Shown: piece after piece, positions 1 to 10,564 of the stretch | Layout of the letters: every line of letters starts with the position of its first letter | Position numbering within the stretch: the stretch's first letter is position 1 | DNA from: Flavobacteriales bacterium | GTDB lineage: Bacteria > Bacteroidota > Bacteroidia > Flavobacteriales > Schleiferiaceae | DNA: 56,644 bases | Assembly: GCA_007693635.1 (NCBI GenBank) | Contig: REDE01000122.1 | Location: 1-56,644, forward strand | Direction: 5' to 3' | Notes under the pieces: model-generated | What the model was told of the DNA's origin: nothing | Seen by the model: only the letters and a program-made list of their open reading frames with translations | Database searches by the model: none | Position numbers and translations under genes: made by a program

Positions 1-257
1 TTGGTCACCATAGGCACGAGTCCCAATTCGTCACAACGCTGTTCGGGTAGTGGGGTACAGATTAAGCCTCGGCCGTGCGTGGCCATAAAGTTGATCATCT
101 CGGGGGTGGCCATCTCCGCAGCTCCTACAAAGTCGCCTTCGTTCTCGCGGTCTTCGTCGTCTACGACGATAATCACTTTGCCCGCTCGAATATCGGCGAT
201 GGCTTCTTCGATGCTATTGAGTTTAATCTTGGTTTCGTTTTGTGGGTTGCCAGACAT
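1..257 (-). CDS. ribB: 3,4-dihydroxy-2-butanone 4-phosphate synthase, N-terminal part (truncated by window edge)
   Basis: Minus-strand translation from the ATG at 257: [70 protein letters not shown]..., with the DHBP synthase [12 protein letters not shown] motif. Runs off the left edge, so absent from the ORF track. Confidence 0.93.
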   Translation of the reverse strand, partial: MSGNPQNETKIKLNSIEEAIADIRAGKVIIVVDDEDRENEGDFVGAAEMATPEMINFMATHGRGLICTPLPEQRCDELGLVPMVT

Positions 258-1383
258 TGCTTTGTATTCCTTTGTTAAAAATGATGAATCCGTGAAAAAG
301 GGCGATGTTCATGTAAAGAAAATGTGCCGCAAAGGCCAATTTCCCGCTTAGTTTTATCATTGACTTGGCGTGCATCAGGGTGAGCAGCATCCACGTCATA
401 GCGATGGTTGTCATCCACTGAAAAAACACACTGCCGCTGAAGGCCAACTGCAAGGCGGAAAAGAACATGATGATTAGAAAAAATGGGGTTATCCATCGCA
501 GGATTTTATGTGAAAAGAACACAAATCCCAAGGGAAATGTTTGTTTGATCAGTACCCCGGAAAAGTGTTTTAGATTCTGAAAATTACCGATGGAAATACG
601 CGTTTTTCGTTTGTATTCCTCGCGGATATCGGTGCTGACATCTTCGTAGACCACCGAGTTTTCATCCACCAGCACTTTTTTATTGCGCTGTAATACTTGC
701 ATACTTTGGAAGAAATCCTCCATGAAATAGTTTTTGGGTATGCTGCGAAATGCGCTGCGTCGAATGGCGTAACATCCGCCCTCTATACCCATAGCCGTTC
801 CGTAAAGAATACTCTCGTAGGTTTTTATGCGGTTTTCGCGATTGAGATAGTAGTCTTCTTGCTTGGCGATGCCTTTATCGGGGGGCGACATGTAGACGAT
901 GTTGCTTCCCACAATATCAATTTCGTCATTGCTGAACCAACGCACAAGATTGGAAATGGTCTGCGAGTGAAAGACGATATTGGCGTCGGTCGGCACGAGA
1001 ATTTCCGTCGCGGACTCATCCGCCAGCTGGTTGATAATTTGTGCTTTTCCGGTTCTGCCGGCCAATCTCTTCCAGGTGATACGCGGATTCTTCTCAGCCC
1101 ATTTTTGTAAAATCTCGTCGGTGGAATCGGTGGAAGCATCACTGCCAACGTGCACAAATAGTTTTTCTGCCGGATAATCGCTGTCCACAATACTCTGCAA
1201 TTTCTTATCGATCACAGCTTCTTCGTTGTAAGCCGCGAAAATCACCGTCACTTCGGGTAGTTCCGCTGCCGACTGCGGCGGTTTTAGGCGCTTGCCTTTA
1301 CTCCAAATACGCAGCAGCTCGGGATACAGCAGGTAGCTGTAAGCGATGCTTAGGAGGGATACCCAAAAAAGTAGCGTCCACAT
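223..1383 (-). CDS. glycosyltransferase family 2, membrane-associated
   Basis: 386-aa ORF. N-terminal TM, GT2 signature ([21 protein letters not shown]...[14 protein letters not shown]) and C-terminal hydrophobic segments. Confidence 0.88.
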   Translation of the reverse strand: MWTLLFWVSLLSIAYSYLLYPELLRIWSKGKRLKPPQSAAELPEVTVIFAAYNEEAVIDKKLQSIVDSDYPAEKLFVHVGSDASTDSTDEILQKWAEKNPRITWKRLAGRTGKAQIINQLADESATEILVPTDANIVFHSQTISNLVRWFSNDEIDIVGSNIVYMSPPDKGIAKQEDYYLNRENRIKTYESILYGTAMGIEGGCYAIRRSAFRSIPKNYFMEDFFQSMQVLQRNKKVLVDENSVVYEDVSTDIREEYKRKTRISIGNFQNLKHFSGVLIKQTFPLGFVFFSHKILRWITPFFLIIMFFSALQLAFSGSVFFQWMTTIAMTWMLLTLMHAKSMIKLSGKLAFAAHFLYMNIALFHGFIIFNKGIQSNVWQPTKRNQD

Positions 1384-2564
1384 TAGGAAAAGTTTTGGCG
1401 GTAAAAGGCGATGAGGTTTTCACCTAGGGTTTGAATGTCGTAATGCTCAAACGCAAAGGTACGAGCCTTTTGTGAATATTCATTTCGCAAGGTGGGTGTA
1501 TCGAGTAATTGATGAATTGCCGCGGCAAATTCTTCGGGTGTATCGGCAATGCTAAGTTCTTGTTGGTGTGTCAATCCACTGCCTTCCGCGGCTATACTGG
1601 TGGCCACGAAGGGAATGCCCATGCCCGCGGCTTCAACGATTTTTATACGAATGCCGCTGCCACTCCAAAGGGGCACAAAGTTGATGCAAGCATCCAATAC
1701 AAATTGATGTGCGTTTTCAACCTTAGGAGTCCAGCGTACTCGTGGATAATCGGTTAGCCAGTTGCTGGGCATGTTGCGACCGCCGATTTTGACTTCAATA
1801 CCTTGGTCGAGCAGGGGCAGTACCTCATCCAAAAACCACTGCATGCCCTCGCGGTTGGGTTCCCAGTCGAAACTAGCAATGGCGGCAATGGATTTCTTTT
1901 GCGGGTCTACCCATTGTGGATACTGCCGAAGGTCGAGTCCTGGCAGCCACACCAAGGATTTTAGCTGTGGGGTTTTTTCTTGAAAATAGGATAAATCAAC
2001 CGAAGTGATGGCCAGGAGTCCATCCATTTTTCGGGCAAACTTAAGTTCAAACTCTCGCAACCTTCGCGATTGAATTTGAAGATACCAGCGCTTTAATGGA
2101 TTTTTTGAACGCTGGGCCATTCGCTGCCAAATACGATGTTCGATATTGTGTGCTCGCAACCAATGTACACATTTTCTTTGTTTAAAATGCGGGAGATATT
2201 CGCCCATAAAGGGACCTTCCCACTGAACGACATCAAAGTCGTTGTCTTCGAGAACTTGGTCTAGCCAAACGCCGATATCGCGCCGGTAGAATCGACTGAT
2301 GTGGTAGGGTCGACGGCCGAGTAGGTTGGTGATTGCCCCCGTAGCGGAAACATCCGTATTGATGTCGAAGGTGTGGGTGATAACTCTGGATTGTAAGTCG
2401 CTGGGGAGTTTGTCTGGCTTAACCCGACTTTTTCTAGGATTCAAGGCAAAAAGATGGACTTCAGCTCCACTCATGCACCAGGCGCGCAGACTGCTCAATA
2501 TGGCGATACTGCTTCCGTCGCGGGCGGGGAAGGGGTATTTATTGGCCAGAATAAGTACGCGCAT
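1383..2564 (-). CDS. glycosyltransferase family 4 (GT-B)
   Basis: 393-aa ORF, MRVLILANKYPFPARDGSSIA...; C-terminal GSGIRIKIVEAAGMGIPFVATSIAAEG donor-binding region. Confidence 0.87.
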   Translation of the reverse strand: MRVLILANKYPFPARDGSSIAILSSLRAWCMSGAEVHLFALNPRKSRVKPDKLPSDLQSRVITHTFDINTDVSATGAITNLLGRRPYHISRFYRRDIGVWLDQVLEDNDFDVVQWEGPFMGEYLPHFKQRKCVHWLRAHNIEHRIWQRMAQRSKNPLKRWYLQIQSRRLREFELKFARKMDGLLAITSVDLSYFQEKTPQLKSLVWLPGLDLRQYPQWVDPQKKSIAAIASFDWEPNREGMQWFLDEVLPLLDQGIEVKIGGRNMPSNWLTDYPRVRWTPKVENAHQFVLDACINFVPLWSGSGIRIKIVEAAGMGIPFVATSIAAEGSGLTHQQELSIADTPEEFAAAIHQLLDTPTLRNEYSQKARTFAFEHYDIQTLGENLIAFYRQNFS

Positions 2565-2565
2565 A

Positions 2566-4011
2566 CTACTTCTTTTTAGCGACTAATTTTTTGATAGGAG
2601 CGATGATCGTCCGACCTATTTTCGACCAAAATTCCATACCCATAAATTCAGCGTCGTTGGCCGTTTTGTAGGTTAAAATGAGTCCGATAGGTAGAAAGAT
2701 AAAGGGGGTAATCCACATGGAAGCCCACGCGTGCCAAATGAGTTCGCGTCCCATTTTTTCAAAGGAAATAGACATCACGTAAAAGGTGATAAAAATGAAA
2801 ACCGAAATCACCACCGGCATGCCCATACCGCCCTTGCGGATGATTGCTCCTAAGGGCGCTCCGATGAATAGCAAGACGAAACAAACGAACGAGAGCGAAT
2901 ATTTTTTGTGCCATTCGATGGCGTGGCGCGCTATGGTTCGTTCCCTCCAGTGTAGTTCGGTGAACTTTGAGTCGTAGAAAGACCTATTACTTCGGGCAAG
3001 TCGCAGCGCATTTTCGGCGATCAATTTCCTGCGGAAGGGATCGAAATTTTGCAGAATATCCTCCTGTGGCTTACCCAGGGTGTCGGGAATATTCAGGACT
3101 ACGGTATCTCCGCTAAAGGGTGAAAAGCGTTCTTTCATTGAGGTTGCAAAGTGTACCCTTGCATCGCTGAGAACCACACCCAAAGAATCAACGGCGTCGA
3201 GTAGCTGATTGTTGTTGAGCATGTTGAAGTCTTTTGAAGTCTCCTTACGCATATCCCCACTTTGAAAGTCGTCGAGGGGAAAACGAATCACCGCTCGGTC
3301 GAATACGCTGGTAGAAAAGGGCTTGCGTTCACGATCCGAGCGTTTGGTAGGTAAATGTTCTTCGTAGGATTGCCCGTTATCTAGGTGAATAATCATAAAG
3401 CGGTTATCGGGCGTGATTTCCATGATTCCGCTTTCGGCAGTGGTTACCTTTACGTTGCCTAGCTTGGCGGTATGGTCGTAGATGATGATGTTTTTTAGCT
3501 CGTTTTTTTCGGGACCAGTTTTTTCGGAAATTTTCAGACTGTAGCCTTCGATTCCTTGGTAGAAAATTCCTGGACGAATATTGAGCGCAGGCTTCTTTTT
3601 GGTGATGTTTCGCAAGAGCGACTTTCCTTTAAATTGCGCTACCGGAATCACCCGGTCGGCGAAAAAGAATGCCCCGATGGCGAGCATGGCGACAAATACG
3701 ACCAGTACGCGAAAAAGACGCAAGAGCGATATGCCGCTGCTGCGCATGGCCGCCAATTCGTTGTGTTCACCGAAGGCGCCGAAGGTCATCAGACTTGAAA
3801 GTAAAACCGCTAAAGGTAGTGCCAAAGGGACTACCGTAGCCGAGATGTACACCAGCAGCTCCAAGATGTAGTACCATTCAATGCCTTTTCCTACCAGGTC
3901 GTCGACGTATTTCCAGACGAATTGCATTAAAAGAAAAAACACCATCACTAAAAAAGTGATGGTGAATGGACGAATAAAGGACTTTAATATGTAGCGGTCT
4001 AAGACTTTCAA
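2566..4011 (-). CDS. LptF/LptG (YjgP/YjgQ) family LPS export permease
   Basis: 481 aa. N-terminal LDRYILKSFIRPFTITFLVMVFFLLMQFVW, a middle periplasmic domain and C-terminal TMs, typical of YjgP/YjgQ. Confidence 0.9.
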   Translation of the reverse strand: MKVLDRYILKSFIRPFTITFLVMVFFLLMQFVWKYVDDLVGKGIEWYYILELLVYISATVVPLALPLAVLLSSLMTFGAFGEHNELAAMRSSGISLLRLFRVLVVFVAMLAIGAFFFADRVIPVAQFKGKSLLRNITKKKPALNIRPGIFYQGIEGYSLKISEKTGPEKNELKNIIIYDHTAKLGNVKVTTAESGIMEITPDNRFMIIHLDNGQSYEEHLPTKRSDRERKPFSTSVFDRAVIRFPLDDFQSGDMRKETSKDFNMLNNNQLLDAVDSLGVVLSDARVHFATSMKERFSPFSGDTVVLNIPDTLGKPQEDILQNFDPFRRKLIAENALRLARSNRSFYDSKFTELHWRERTIARHAIEWHKKYSLSFVCFVLLFIGAPLGAIIRKGGMGMPVVISVFIFITFYVMSISFEKMGRELIWHAWASMWITPFIFLPIGLILTYKTANDAEFMGMEFWSKIGRTIIAPIKKLVAKKK

Positions 4012-4012
4012 T

Positions 4013-4663
4013 CTATTCTACGATGAGGTAATTTTTCGCCATATACGCCCGGCGATTGAAGCTCATGTTGGGCGCTGTGGGGAGGTTTTTGTACTGGTTG
4101 ACCACGAAGGTGGTTACCCCGCCGTTTCGGCCCTTTTGCACCATGCGCTGCAATTGCTTGGTGTCGGCGAAGATGACGATTTCGATATTGTCGATCTCGG
4201 CGGAGTTTAGACTTTTCAGCATGATATGTTGAAGACGCTTGCCGTTTAGGGTAGAGTTGCCACCCATGGCGTAACTAAATCCCTGTTTGTAAAGGTCGAG
4301 AATAAATGAGGGCGTAAAACCTTCATCATCGTCTTCGGCGTCCATGATTTGCACTTCTTTATCCTCGTGTAAAAAAGTGTAAATTTTCTTTCCGTCGAAA
4401 AGGCGGTCGATGCCCATAAACTGCAAGCGGTATTTGTCGCCACTCATCACAATTGTTCCTTTTTCCGTTTGATTCATGGAGGCATCCGCACGCGGATTGG
4501 TAAAAGTGTAGGTGAATTCGATTTCGATTCCGGGGGCACTCTTGATTTTGTTGGAGACCTCTTCCAAAAGGGTTTTGGCTTCGCGTGCGGTTGTTTGTGC
4601 GTACACGCTAGGGGCAATCATAAAAGCGATCATTGCGCTGAAGGCTACGATATATTTTGTCAT
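4013..4663 (-). CDS. LolA-like outer-membrane lipoprotein carrier protein
   Basis: 216 aa with signal peptide; LLEEVSNKIKSAPGIEIEFTYTF...GTIVMSGDKYRLQFMG resembles the LolA fold. Adjacent to ftsK and lptF/G-type genes. Confidence 0.82.
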   Translation of the reverse strand: MTKYIVAFSAMIAFMIAPSVYAQTTAREAKTLLEEVSNKIKSAPGIEIEFTYTFTNPRADASMNQTEKGTIVMSGDKYRLQFMGIDRLFDGKKIYTFLHEDKEVQIMDAEDDDEGFTPSFILDLYKQGFSYAMGGNSTLNGKRLQHIMLKSLNSAEIDNIEIVIFADTKQLQRMVQKGRNGGVTTFVVNQYKNLPTAPNMSFNRRAYMAKNYLIVE

Positions 4664-4677
4664 GGATGTTGAATGTA

Positions 4678-7146
4678 TTATAAATTCAGGTTTTTCAATA
4701 ACTGTTCCAAACTCCCTTCGTCCTTGATATTGACTTGTCTTGCCTTTGAACCCTCAAAGGGTCCGATGATTCCGGCGGCTTCGAGTTGGTCTATAAGTCG
4801 ACCAGCGCGGTTGTAACCCAAGCGCAATTTTCGTTGCAGTAGGGAGGCAGAACCTTGCTGGTGTTGAACGATAATACGCGCTGCTTCTTCGAACATGGCG
4901 TCGCGGTCGCTTAGGTCAATATCTGAGGAATCTCCACCTTCTTCACCTTCATACTCAGGGAGGATGTAGGCCTCAGGATAACCCTGCTGCGAGCCAATAA
5001 AATCGGTAATGGCTTCAATTTCTGGGGTGTCGACAAAGGCACACTGAATACGGGTCAAATCTGAGCCGGTCGAGTAGAGCATGTCGCCCTTTCCAATGAG
5101 TTGCTCAGCTCCACCGGTGTCGAGAATAGTTCGTGAGTCGACCTTGGCGGTCACCCGGAAGGCAATTCGCGCCGGGAAGTTGGCCTTAATCATACCGGTA
5201 ATGACGTTCACCGAAGGTCGCTGGGTAGCCACGATTAAGTGAATACCAATGGCTCGAGCCAACTGGGCCAGACGGGCAATGGGCGTTTCCACCTCTTTGC
5301 CGGCGGTCATGATAAGATCCGCAAATTCATCGATTACCAAAACGATATAGGGCAAGTAGCGATGCCCTTCTTCGGGATTTAGACGGCGTTGGATGAACTT
5401 GGCATTGTATTCCTTGATGTTACGTACCATCGCGTTTTTCAACAAATCGTAACGATCATCCATTTCAATACACAAACTATTGAGGGTGTAAATCACCTTT
5501 TTGGTATCCGTGATAATGGCCTCCTCATTGTTGGGGAGCTTGGCCAAATAGTGACGCTCGATTTTGTTGAAGAGGGTCAATTCAACTTTTTTGGGATCTA
5601 CCAAGACAAATTTCACCTGTGATGGGTGCTTTTTGTAGAGGATGGAAGTGAGAATGACGTTTAGACCAACAGATTTACCCTGACCCGTTGCACCCGCCAT
5701 AAGCAAGTGGGGCATTTTGGCTAAATCGGCGATCAGCGTTTCGTTGCTAATGGTCTTTCCGAAGGCAATGGGAAGGTCGAAGTTGGAGTTTTGATACTTT
5801 TCAGACATAAGTAAGTTCCGCATCGAGACCATCTGGGGATTTTGATTGGGAACTTCAATACCGATGGTTCCCTTGCCGGGAATGGGAGCGATAATACGAA
5901 TACCGAGCGCAGACAAACTGAGCGCGATATCGTCTTCTAAATTTTTGATTTTTGAAATACGAACACCCGCCGCGGGAACAATTTCGTAGAGCGTAACCGT
6001 AGGTCCTATGGTCGCCTTGATTTTCGCAATTTCAATTTTGTAATCCGCGAGAGTGTTGACAATCTTTATCTTATTGGCCTCAAGTTCTTCCGAGTCTATG
6101 GTGATGTTGCCCGTACCGTACTGTTTCAACAAATCGATGGGCGGAAGTTGGAATCGACTCAAATCTAAAGTCGGGTCGTATTCGCCAAATTCCTTGACTT
6201 TTTGATTGCGTAAATCCAGGGTTTCCTCTTCTACTACTTGCTCAACCTCCAATAAATCTTCCGCATCGTTGGAGGCCTTGGAAGATACGGGTTCGTTTTG
6301 TTGGTCAGCTATTTCCAAGTCGCTGGAGACATCAACCTTTTGCTTATTAGGCTGGGGTAGAGGCTCGTCTCCTTCTTCCATCTCAGTGGTGAACTCCACC
6401 TCGGAAGATGTTTCTTCTTCAATCTCATCCGTATCAATCTCGTCTGCATCGAGTTTTGGAGTCTCGACAACGGGCTGGACCTTCGGCGCGATATTCACCG
6501 TTGACACATCGTCTTCCGACTTCAGCTCTGAGGCTAATTTACGGGCATTTCGCTTTTCAACGTACCAGTTCTTTATGGCTACCGGAGTAATTTTAAAAAC
6601 GTACATCACGAAAATTAGAGCCGTCGTAAAAAGCATTAATAGTGTTCCTGCCGGACCAATCAAAGCTTGGAAGTACCGGTTTAACTGGAGTCCGTTAGCC
6701 CCATAGAGCAGGGCTAAACCTTCGGGAAGCAAAAAGCTGCTGAAAAGCGGAATCCATAGCAGTAAAAACAGAACACGACCGCTAATTCTCCACATGGGTT
6801 GTAATTTGCCGTCAAACGCTAAGCGCAGTCCGAGTTGTCCAATTAGATAAGGCCATAAGAGGGCGGCCACTCCGTACCCATAATATACCAATTGATGAGC
6901 CCAAGCGCCTCCAATTTTTCCGCCAAAGTTTTTGAATTTGACATCCGGATTGCGCCAATTCGCCCAAAAGCCGTAGTCTACCGAGGAGTAATCACGTTGC
7001 CAAAAGACGAAATAGCTCAGTATGGAGATGAATAGAAAGCCTGAGGTCAATAGAAATAGGTAGCCGAATACGTACCGCAAATTGGCGGGTAAACGATTGC
7101 CTTCCGTTGATTTGTCTTTTTTGCTAGAGACTGCCTTTTTGGCCAT
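4678..7146 (-). CDS. ftsK: DNA translocase FtsK/SpoIIIE
   Basis: 822 aa. N-terminal TMs, Walker A MAGATGQGKSVGLN, Walker B IVLVIDEFADL, and C-terminal winged-helix gamma domain (ASLLQRKLRLGYNRAGRLIDQLEAAGIIGP). Confidence 0.96.
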   Translation of the reverse strand: MAKKAVSSKKDKSTEGNRLPANLRYVFGYLFLLTSGFLFISILSYFVFWQRDYSSVDYGFWANWRNPDVKFKNFGGKIGGAWAHQLVYYGYGVAALLWPYLIGQLGLRLAFDGKLQPMWRISGRVLFLLLWIPLFSSFLLPEGLALLYGANGLQLNRYFQALIGPAGTLLMLFTTALIFVMYVFKITPVAIKNWYVEKRNARKLASELKSEDDVSTVNIAPKVQPVVETPKLDADEIDTDEIEEETSSEVEFTTEMEEGDEPLPQPNKQKVDVSSDLEIADQQNEPVSSKASNDAEDLLEVEQVVEEETLDLRNQKVKEFGEYDPTLDLSRFQLPPIDLLKQYGTGNITIDSEELEANKIKIVNTLADYKIEIAKIKATIGPTVTLYEIVPAAGVRISKIKNLEDDIALSLSALGIRIIAPIPGKGTIGIEVPNQNPQMVSMRNLLMSEKYQNSNFDLPIAFGKTISNETLIADLAKMPHLLMAGATGQGKSVGLNVILTSILYKKHPSQVKFVLVDPKKVELTLFNKIERHYLAKLPNNEEAIITDTKKVIYTLNSLCIEMDDRYDLLKNAMVRNIKEYNAKFIQRRLNPEEGHRYLPYIVLVIDEFADLIMTAGKEVETPIARLAQLARAIGIHLIVATQRPSVNVITGMIKANFPARIAFRVTAKVDSRTILDTGGAEQLIGKGDMLYSTGSDLTRIQCAFVDTPEIEAITDFIGSQQGYPEAYILPEYEGEEGGDSSDIDLSDRDAMFEEAARIIVQHQQGSASLLQRKLRLGYNRAGRLIDQLEAAGIIGPFEGSKARQVNIKDEGSLEQLLKNLNL

Positions 7147-7381
7147 AAGTTCGCGTTGTGCTTAATGCGCAAAAATAGCACACTCCAAGGCAATAGGAAA
7201 ACATATTATTTCACATCAAAGCATTGTGCACGAATACGACTTTTGAATTGGTCATTAATATTCTCAAAACCCAAAAGCCTAAACATCTGCAAAAATCAGG
7301 AAAAGTATTATGCATGCATAGAAATATTTTATACCTTTACGCCTCATTCATCGAAAAATAGTCTACAATAAAACAAATCAT

Positions 7382-9775
7382 ATGCAGAAGAGAATCATCA
7401 ACAAAGTGGCGGTATTGGGTTCGGGAATTATGGGGTCACGAATAGCCTGCCACCTAGCGAATGTAGGTGTTGAGTCTGTGCTCTTGGACATCGTTCCACG
7501 TGAACTTACGCCGGAAGAGGAGAAGAAGGGTAAGACTTTAAACGATCCAGAGGTCCGCAACCGCATTGTGAATACGAGTTTGCAAACCGCACTAAAGAGT
7601 AATCCTTCGCCTATTTTTTCCAGTTCGTTTTCCTCGAGAATAAGCACGGGTAATTTCGAGGACGACATGTCCAAAATTGCTGATTGCGACTGGATCATTG
7701 AAGTTGTTGTTGAGCGTTTGGACATCAAAAAAATCGTTTTTGATTCCGTAGAAAAACACCGAAAGCCCGGCACGCTCATTAGTTCCAACACCAGTGGTAT
7801 TCCCATCCATCTGATGTTAGAAGGCCGCTCGGACGATTTTCAGAAAAACTTTATTGGCACACACTTTTTTAACCCTCCACGCTATCTCCCACTATTAGAA
7901 ATCATTCCCACCCCCAAAACCGATCCTGAGGTGGTAGATTTCTTTATGAAGTACGGCGATCGTTATTTGGGTAAGCAAACGGTATTGTGTAAAGATACCC
8001 CGGCCTTTATTGCCAATCGTATTGGTATTTTCTCCATCATGTCGTTGTTTCATAGTATGAAAGACTTCGGACTGAGTGTGGAGGAGATCGACAAACTTAC
8101 GGGGCCGGTTATTGGACGTCCTAAATCGGCGACCTTCCGCACCTGCGATGTCGTGGGATTAGATACCCTTGTACACGTCGCCAATGGTCTGCATAAAGCC
8201 ACTGGCGCGGAGGTGTTTTCTCTTCCGGATTTTATTCAGAAAATGATGGAAAATCAGTGGTTGGGCTCTAAGAGCGGCCAGGGATTTTATAAGAAGGTTA
8301 AAAACGAGGACGGTAGCAGCGAGATTTTGAGTTTGGATCTTTCCAGTATGGAGTACGTCTCGCAGAAGAAAGCCAAATTTGCAACTTTGGAACAAACCAA
8401 GCCCATTGATGAGGTCGCTGACCGATTTAAAGTCTTATGCGCCGGAAAAGACCAAGCGGGCGCGTTCTACCGCAAGAGTTTTTCGGCACTTTTTGATTAC
8501 GTGAGCAAGAGCATTCCGGAAATCTCCGACGAGTTGTTCAGAATAGACCAAGGTATGCGCGCCGGATTCGGTTGGCAGCACGGTCCATTCCAAATCTGGG
8601 ACGCCATAGGCGTGGAGCGCGGTGTGAAGATGATGCGTGCAGAAGGCTTTGAGCCCGCAGACTGGGTGACCAAAATGCTGGAGTCTGGACAAAAATCCTT
8701 TTATAAACTCAACGGAACAAGTCTGGAGTACTACGATATTCAGGCATCAAAATCGGCAGTTGTTCCCGGACTTGAAGATTTGATTATTCTCGATCACTTG
8801 CGGGGTTCGAAAACGGTTTGGGAGAATAACGAATGTGCGGTTATCGATTTGGGTGACGGTATTTTGAATATCGAATTCCGCTCAAAGATGAATTCTCTCG
8901 GAGGCGGCGTATTAAGCGGAATCAACAAGGGAATTGAAATCGCGGAGAAAGATTTCCGCGGGGTGGTTATCGCCAATCAGGGCGCTAATTTTAGCGTTGG
9001 CGCCAATTTGATGATGGTCTTTATGATGGCCGTTGAGCAAGAATACGACGAGTTGAATTTTAGTATTAAGTACTTTCAAGACACCATGATGCGTGCCCGC
9101 TACTCAACCATTCCGGTGGTGGTAGCCCCTCATCAAATGGCTTTGGGAGGTGGTTGTGAGCTCACATTACACGCCGATGCGGTACAAATTGCCGGTGAGA
9201 CCTATATGGGTCTGGTGGAATTCGGCGTTGGAGTTATTCCCGGCGGTGGAGGAACCAAAGAGCTTACGCGACGTTCGGCCTTGCGTTACGAAAAAGACGA
9301 TGTGGAATTGAACGTTCTACGTGAAAACTTCTACCGCATTGCGATGGCTAAAGTTTCAACTTCTGCCGAAGAAGCATTTGAAAATGGCTACGTTATTCGC
9401 GGAAGAGACGCTATTACTATGAATCGTGAGCGACTCATTGCCGACGCCAAATCTAAGGCGATTGCGCTGGCCGAGCAGGGATACACCATGCCCGCAAAGG
9501 AAAAATTCCGCGTTCTGGGTCGTCAATCTTTAGGTATGTTTGAAGTGGGTATCAATCAGATGCTCGAGGGAAGATATATTTCGCCACACGAGGTAAAGAT
9601 GGCTAGGAAATTAGCCTATGTTATGTCCGGTGGTGACTTAAGCGAACCTACCAATGTCAGCGAGCAGTATTTGCTAGACCTGGAGCGGGAAGCCTTCTTG
9701 TCGCTTTGTACCGAGAAAAAGACTTTGGAGCGAATACAGCACATGTTGCAAACGGGTAAGCCATTACGGAATTAA
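7382..9775 (+). CDS. bifunctional 3-hydroxyacyl-CoA dehydrogenase / enoyl-CoA hydratase (dehydrogenase N-terminal)
   Basis: 797 aa. N-terminal Rossmann VAVLGSGIMGSRIACHLA; C-terminal crotonase-like GANFSVGANLMMVF and MALGGGCELTLHADAVQ. Confidence 0.92.
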   Translation: MQKRIINKVAVLGSGIMGSRIACHLANVGVESVLLDIVPRELTPEEEKKGKTLNDPEVRNRIVNTSLQTALKSNPSPIFSSSFSSRISTGNFEDDMSKIADCDWIIEVVVERLDIKKIVFDSVEKHRKPGTLISSNTSGIPIHLMLEGRSDDFQKNFIGTHFFNPPRYLPLLEIIPTPKTDPEVVDFFMKYGDRYLGKQTVLCKDTPAFIANRIGIFSIMSLFHSMKDFGLSVEEIDKLTGPVIGRPKSATFRTCDVVGLDTLVHVANGLHKATGAEVFSLPDFIQKMMENQWLGSKSGQGFYKKVKNEDGSSEILSLDLSSMEYVSQKKAKFATLEQTKPIDEVADRFKVLCAGKDQAGAFYRKSFSALFDYVSKSIPEISDELFRIDQGMRAGFGWQHGPFQIWDAIGVERGVKMMRAEGFEPADWVTKMLESGQKSFYKLNGTSLEYYDIQASKSAVVPGLEDLIILDHLRGSKTVWENNECAVIDLGDGILNIEFRSKMNSLGGGVLSGINKGIEIAEKDFRGVVIANQGANFSVGANLMMVFMMAVEQEYDELNFSIKYFQDTMMRARYSTIPVVVAPHQMALGGGCELTLHADAVQIAGETYMGLVEFGVGVIPGGGGTKELTRRSALRYEKDDVELNVLRENFYRIAMAKVSTSAEEAFENGYVIRGRDAITMNRERLIADAKSKAIALAEQGYTMPAKEKFRVLGRQSLGMFEVGINQMLEGRYISPHEVKMARKLAYVMSGGDLSEPTNVSEQYLLDLEREAFLSLCTEKKTLERIQHMLQTGKPLRN

Positions 9776-9778
9776 TGA

Positions 9779-9808
9779 CATAGGGCCAAGGAACGCCCTG
9801 GCCCTATG
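9779..9808. terminator. strong hairpin after the beta-oxidation gene (10-bp perfect stem, no clear U-tract)
   Basis: CATAGGGCCA-aggaacgccc-TGGCCCTATG; arms 9779-9788 and 9799-9808. Confidence 0.5.
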
Positions 9809-9845
9809 CTCCCTAAAAATTGGCTTCCAATAAAAACAAATTTTC

Positions 9846-10544
9846 ATGTGTACGCTAACATACCTTCCGAGAGCGAATGGTTTTGTATTGACTTCCAGTA
9901 GAGATGAGTTGCCTAAGCGGGTGGCTACTCCGCCAAGCGACTACGAGTATGAAGGGAAGAAATTGGTGTTTCCCAAGGATAAATTTTCGCAGGGCTCGTG
10001 GCTGGTTAGTAACGACCGCGGACGAGTAAGCAGTCTACTCAATGGCGGATTGCAGCCGCATCAGAGGCGAGATTCGTATAGAAAAAGTCGGGGTATTGTG
10101 CACTTGGACCTCTATCTATTTTCCGGATTAGAGGAGTTCTCGCGTGACTACAATCTTAATGATATTGAGCCTTTTACGATTGTCTCCGTTGAGGGAAGTC
10201 AGATTATCCAGTTGGTATGGACGGGTTCGGAAAAACTCCTGGATCAGTTTGATGGCCGAAAGCCAAAGATTTGGAGTTCGTCGATGTTGTATGATTCGGA
10301 GATGAAAAAAATGCGTGAGATTTGGTTTGCCGAATGGTTAAATTCGAATACTGAGTTGGGTCGTGAGCGAATGATGGATTTTCATCAGCAATCCTTCACC
10401 GACGATCCGCGGTGTGATGTTATCATGCAACGGGAAACAGGAGTTCGCACGACCAGTATTACCCAAATTATTAGTTCAGGTGAAGGTATTGAATACTTTC
10501 ATTATCAGGTTGATGAGGATAGGGTGGTTCGGCGTGTGCGGTAG
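9846..10544 (+). CDS. NRDE (TANGO2-like) family protein
   Basis: 232 aa starting MCTLTYLPRANGFVLTSSRDELPKR. Fits the NRDE family N-terminus (MC... followed by N/SRDE). Confidence 0.8.
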   Translation: MCTLTYLPRANGFVLTSSRDELPKRVATPPSDYEYEGKKLVFPKDKFSQGSWLVSNDRGRVSSLLNGGLQPHQRRDSYRKSRGIVHLDLYLFSGLEEFSRDYNLNDIEPFTIVSVEGSQIIQLVWTGSEKLLDQFDGRKPKIWSSSMLYDSEMKKMREIWFAEWLNSNTELGRERMMDFHQQSFTDDPRCDVIMQRETGVRTTSITQIISSGEGIEYFHYQVDEDRVVRRVR

Positions 10545-10564
10545 GGATAAGGCATGCCTTGCCG

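Noticed and set aside
1-351. 116-aa plus-strand ORF at the left edge
   Set aside because: Antisense to ribB and the GT2 gene. The minus strand gives a clear DHBP synthase N-terminus.
6206-6706. 166-aa Ser-rich plus-strand ORF
   Set aside because: Antisense shadow of the acidic, low-complexity linker of ftsK.
7156-7371. 71-aa plus-strand ORF upstream of the beta-oxidation gene
   Set aside because: AT-rich intergenic with promoter-like sequence and no recognisable protein features.
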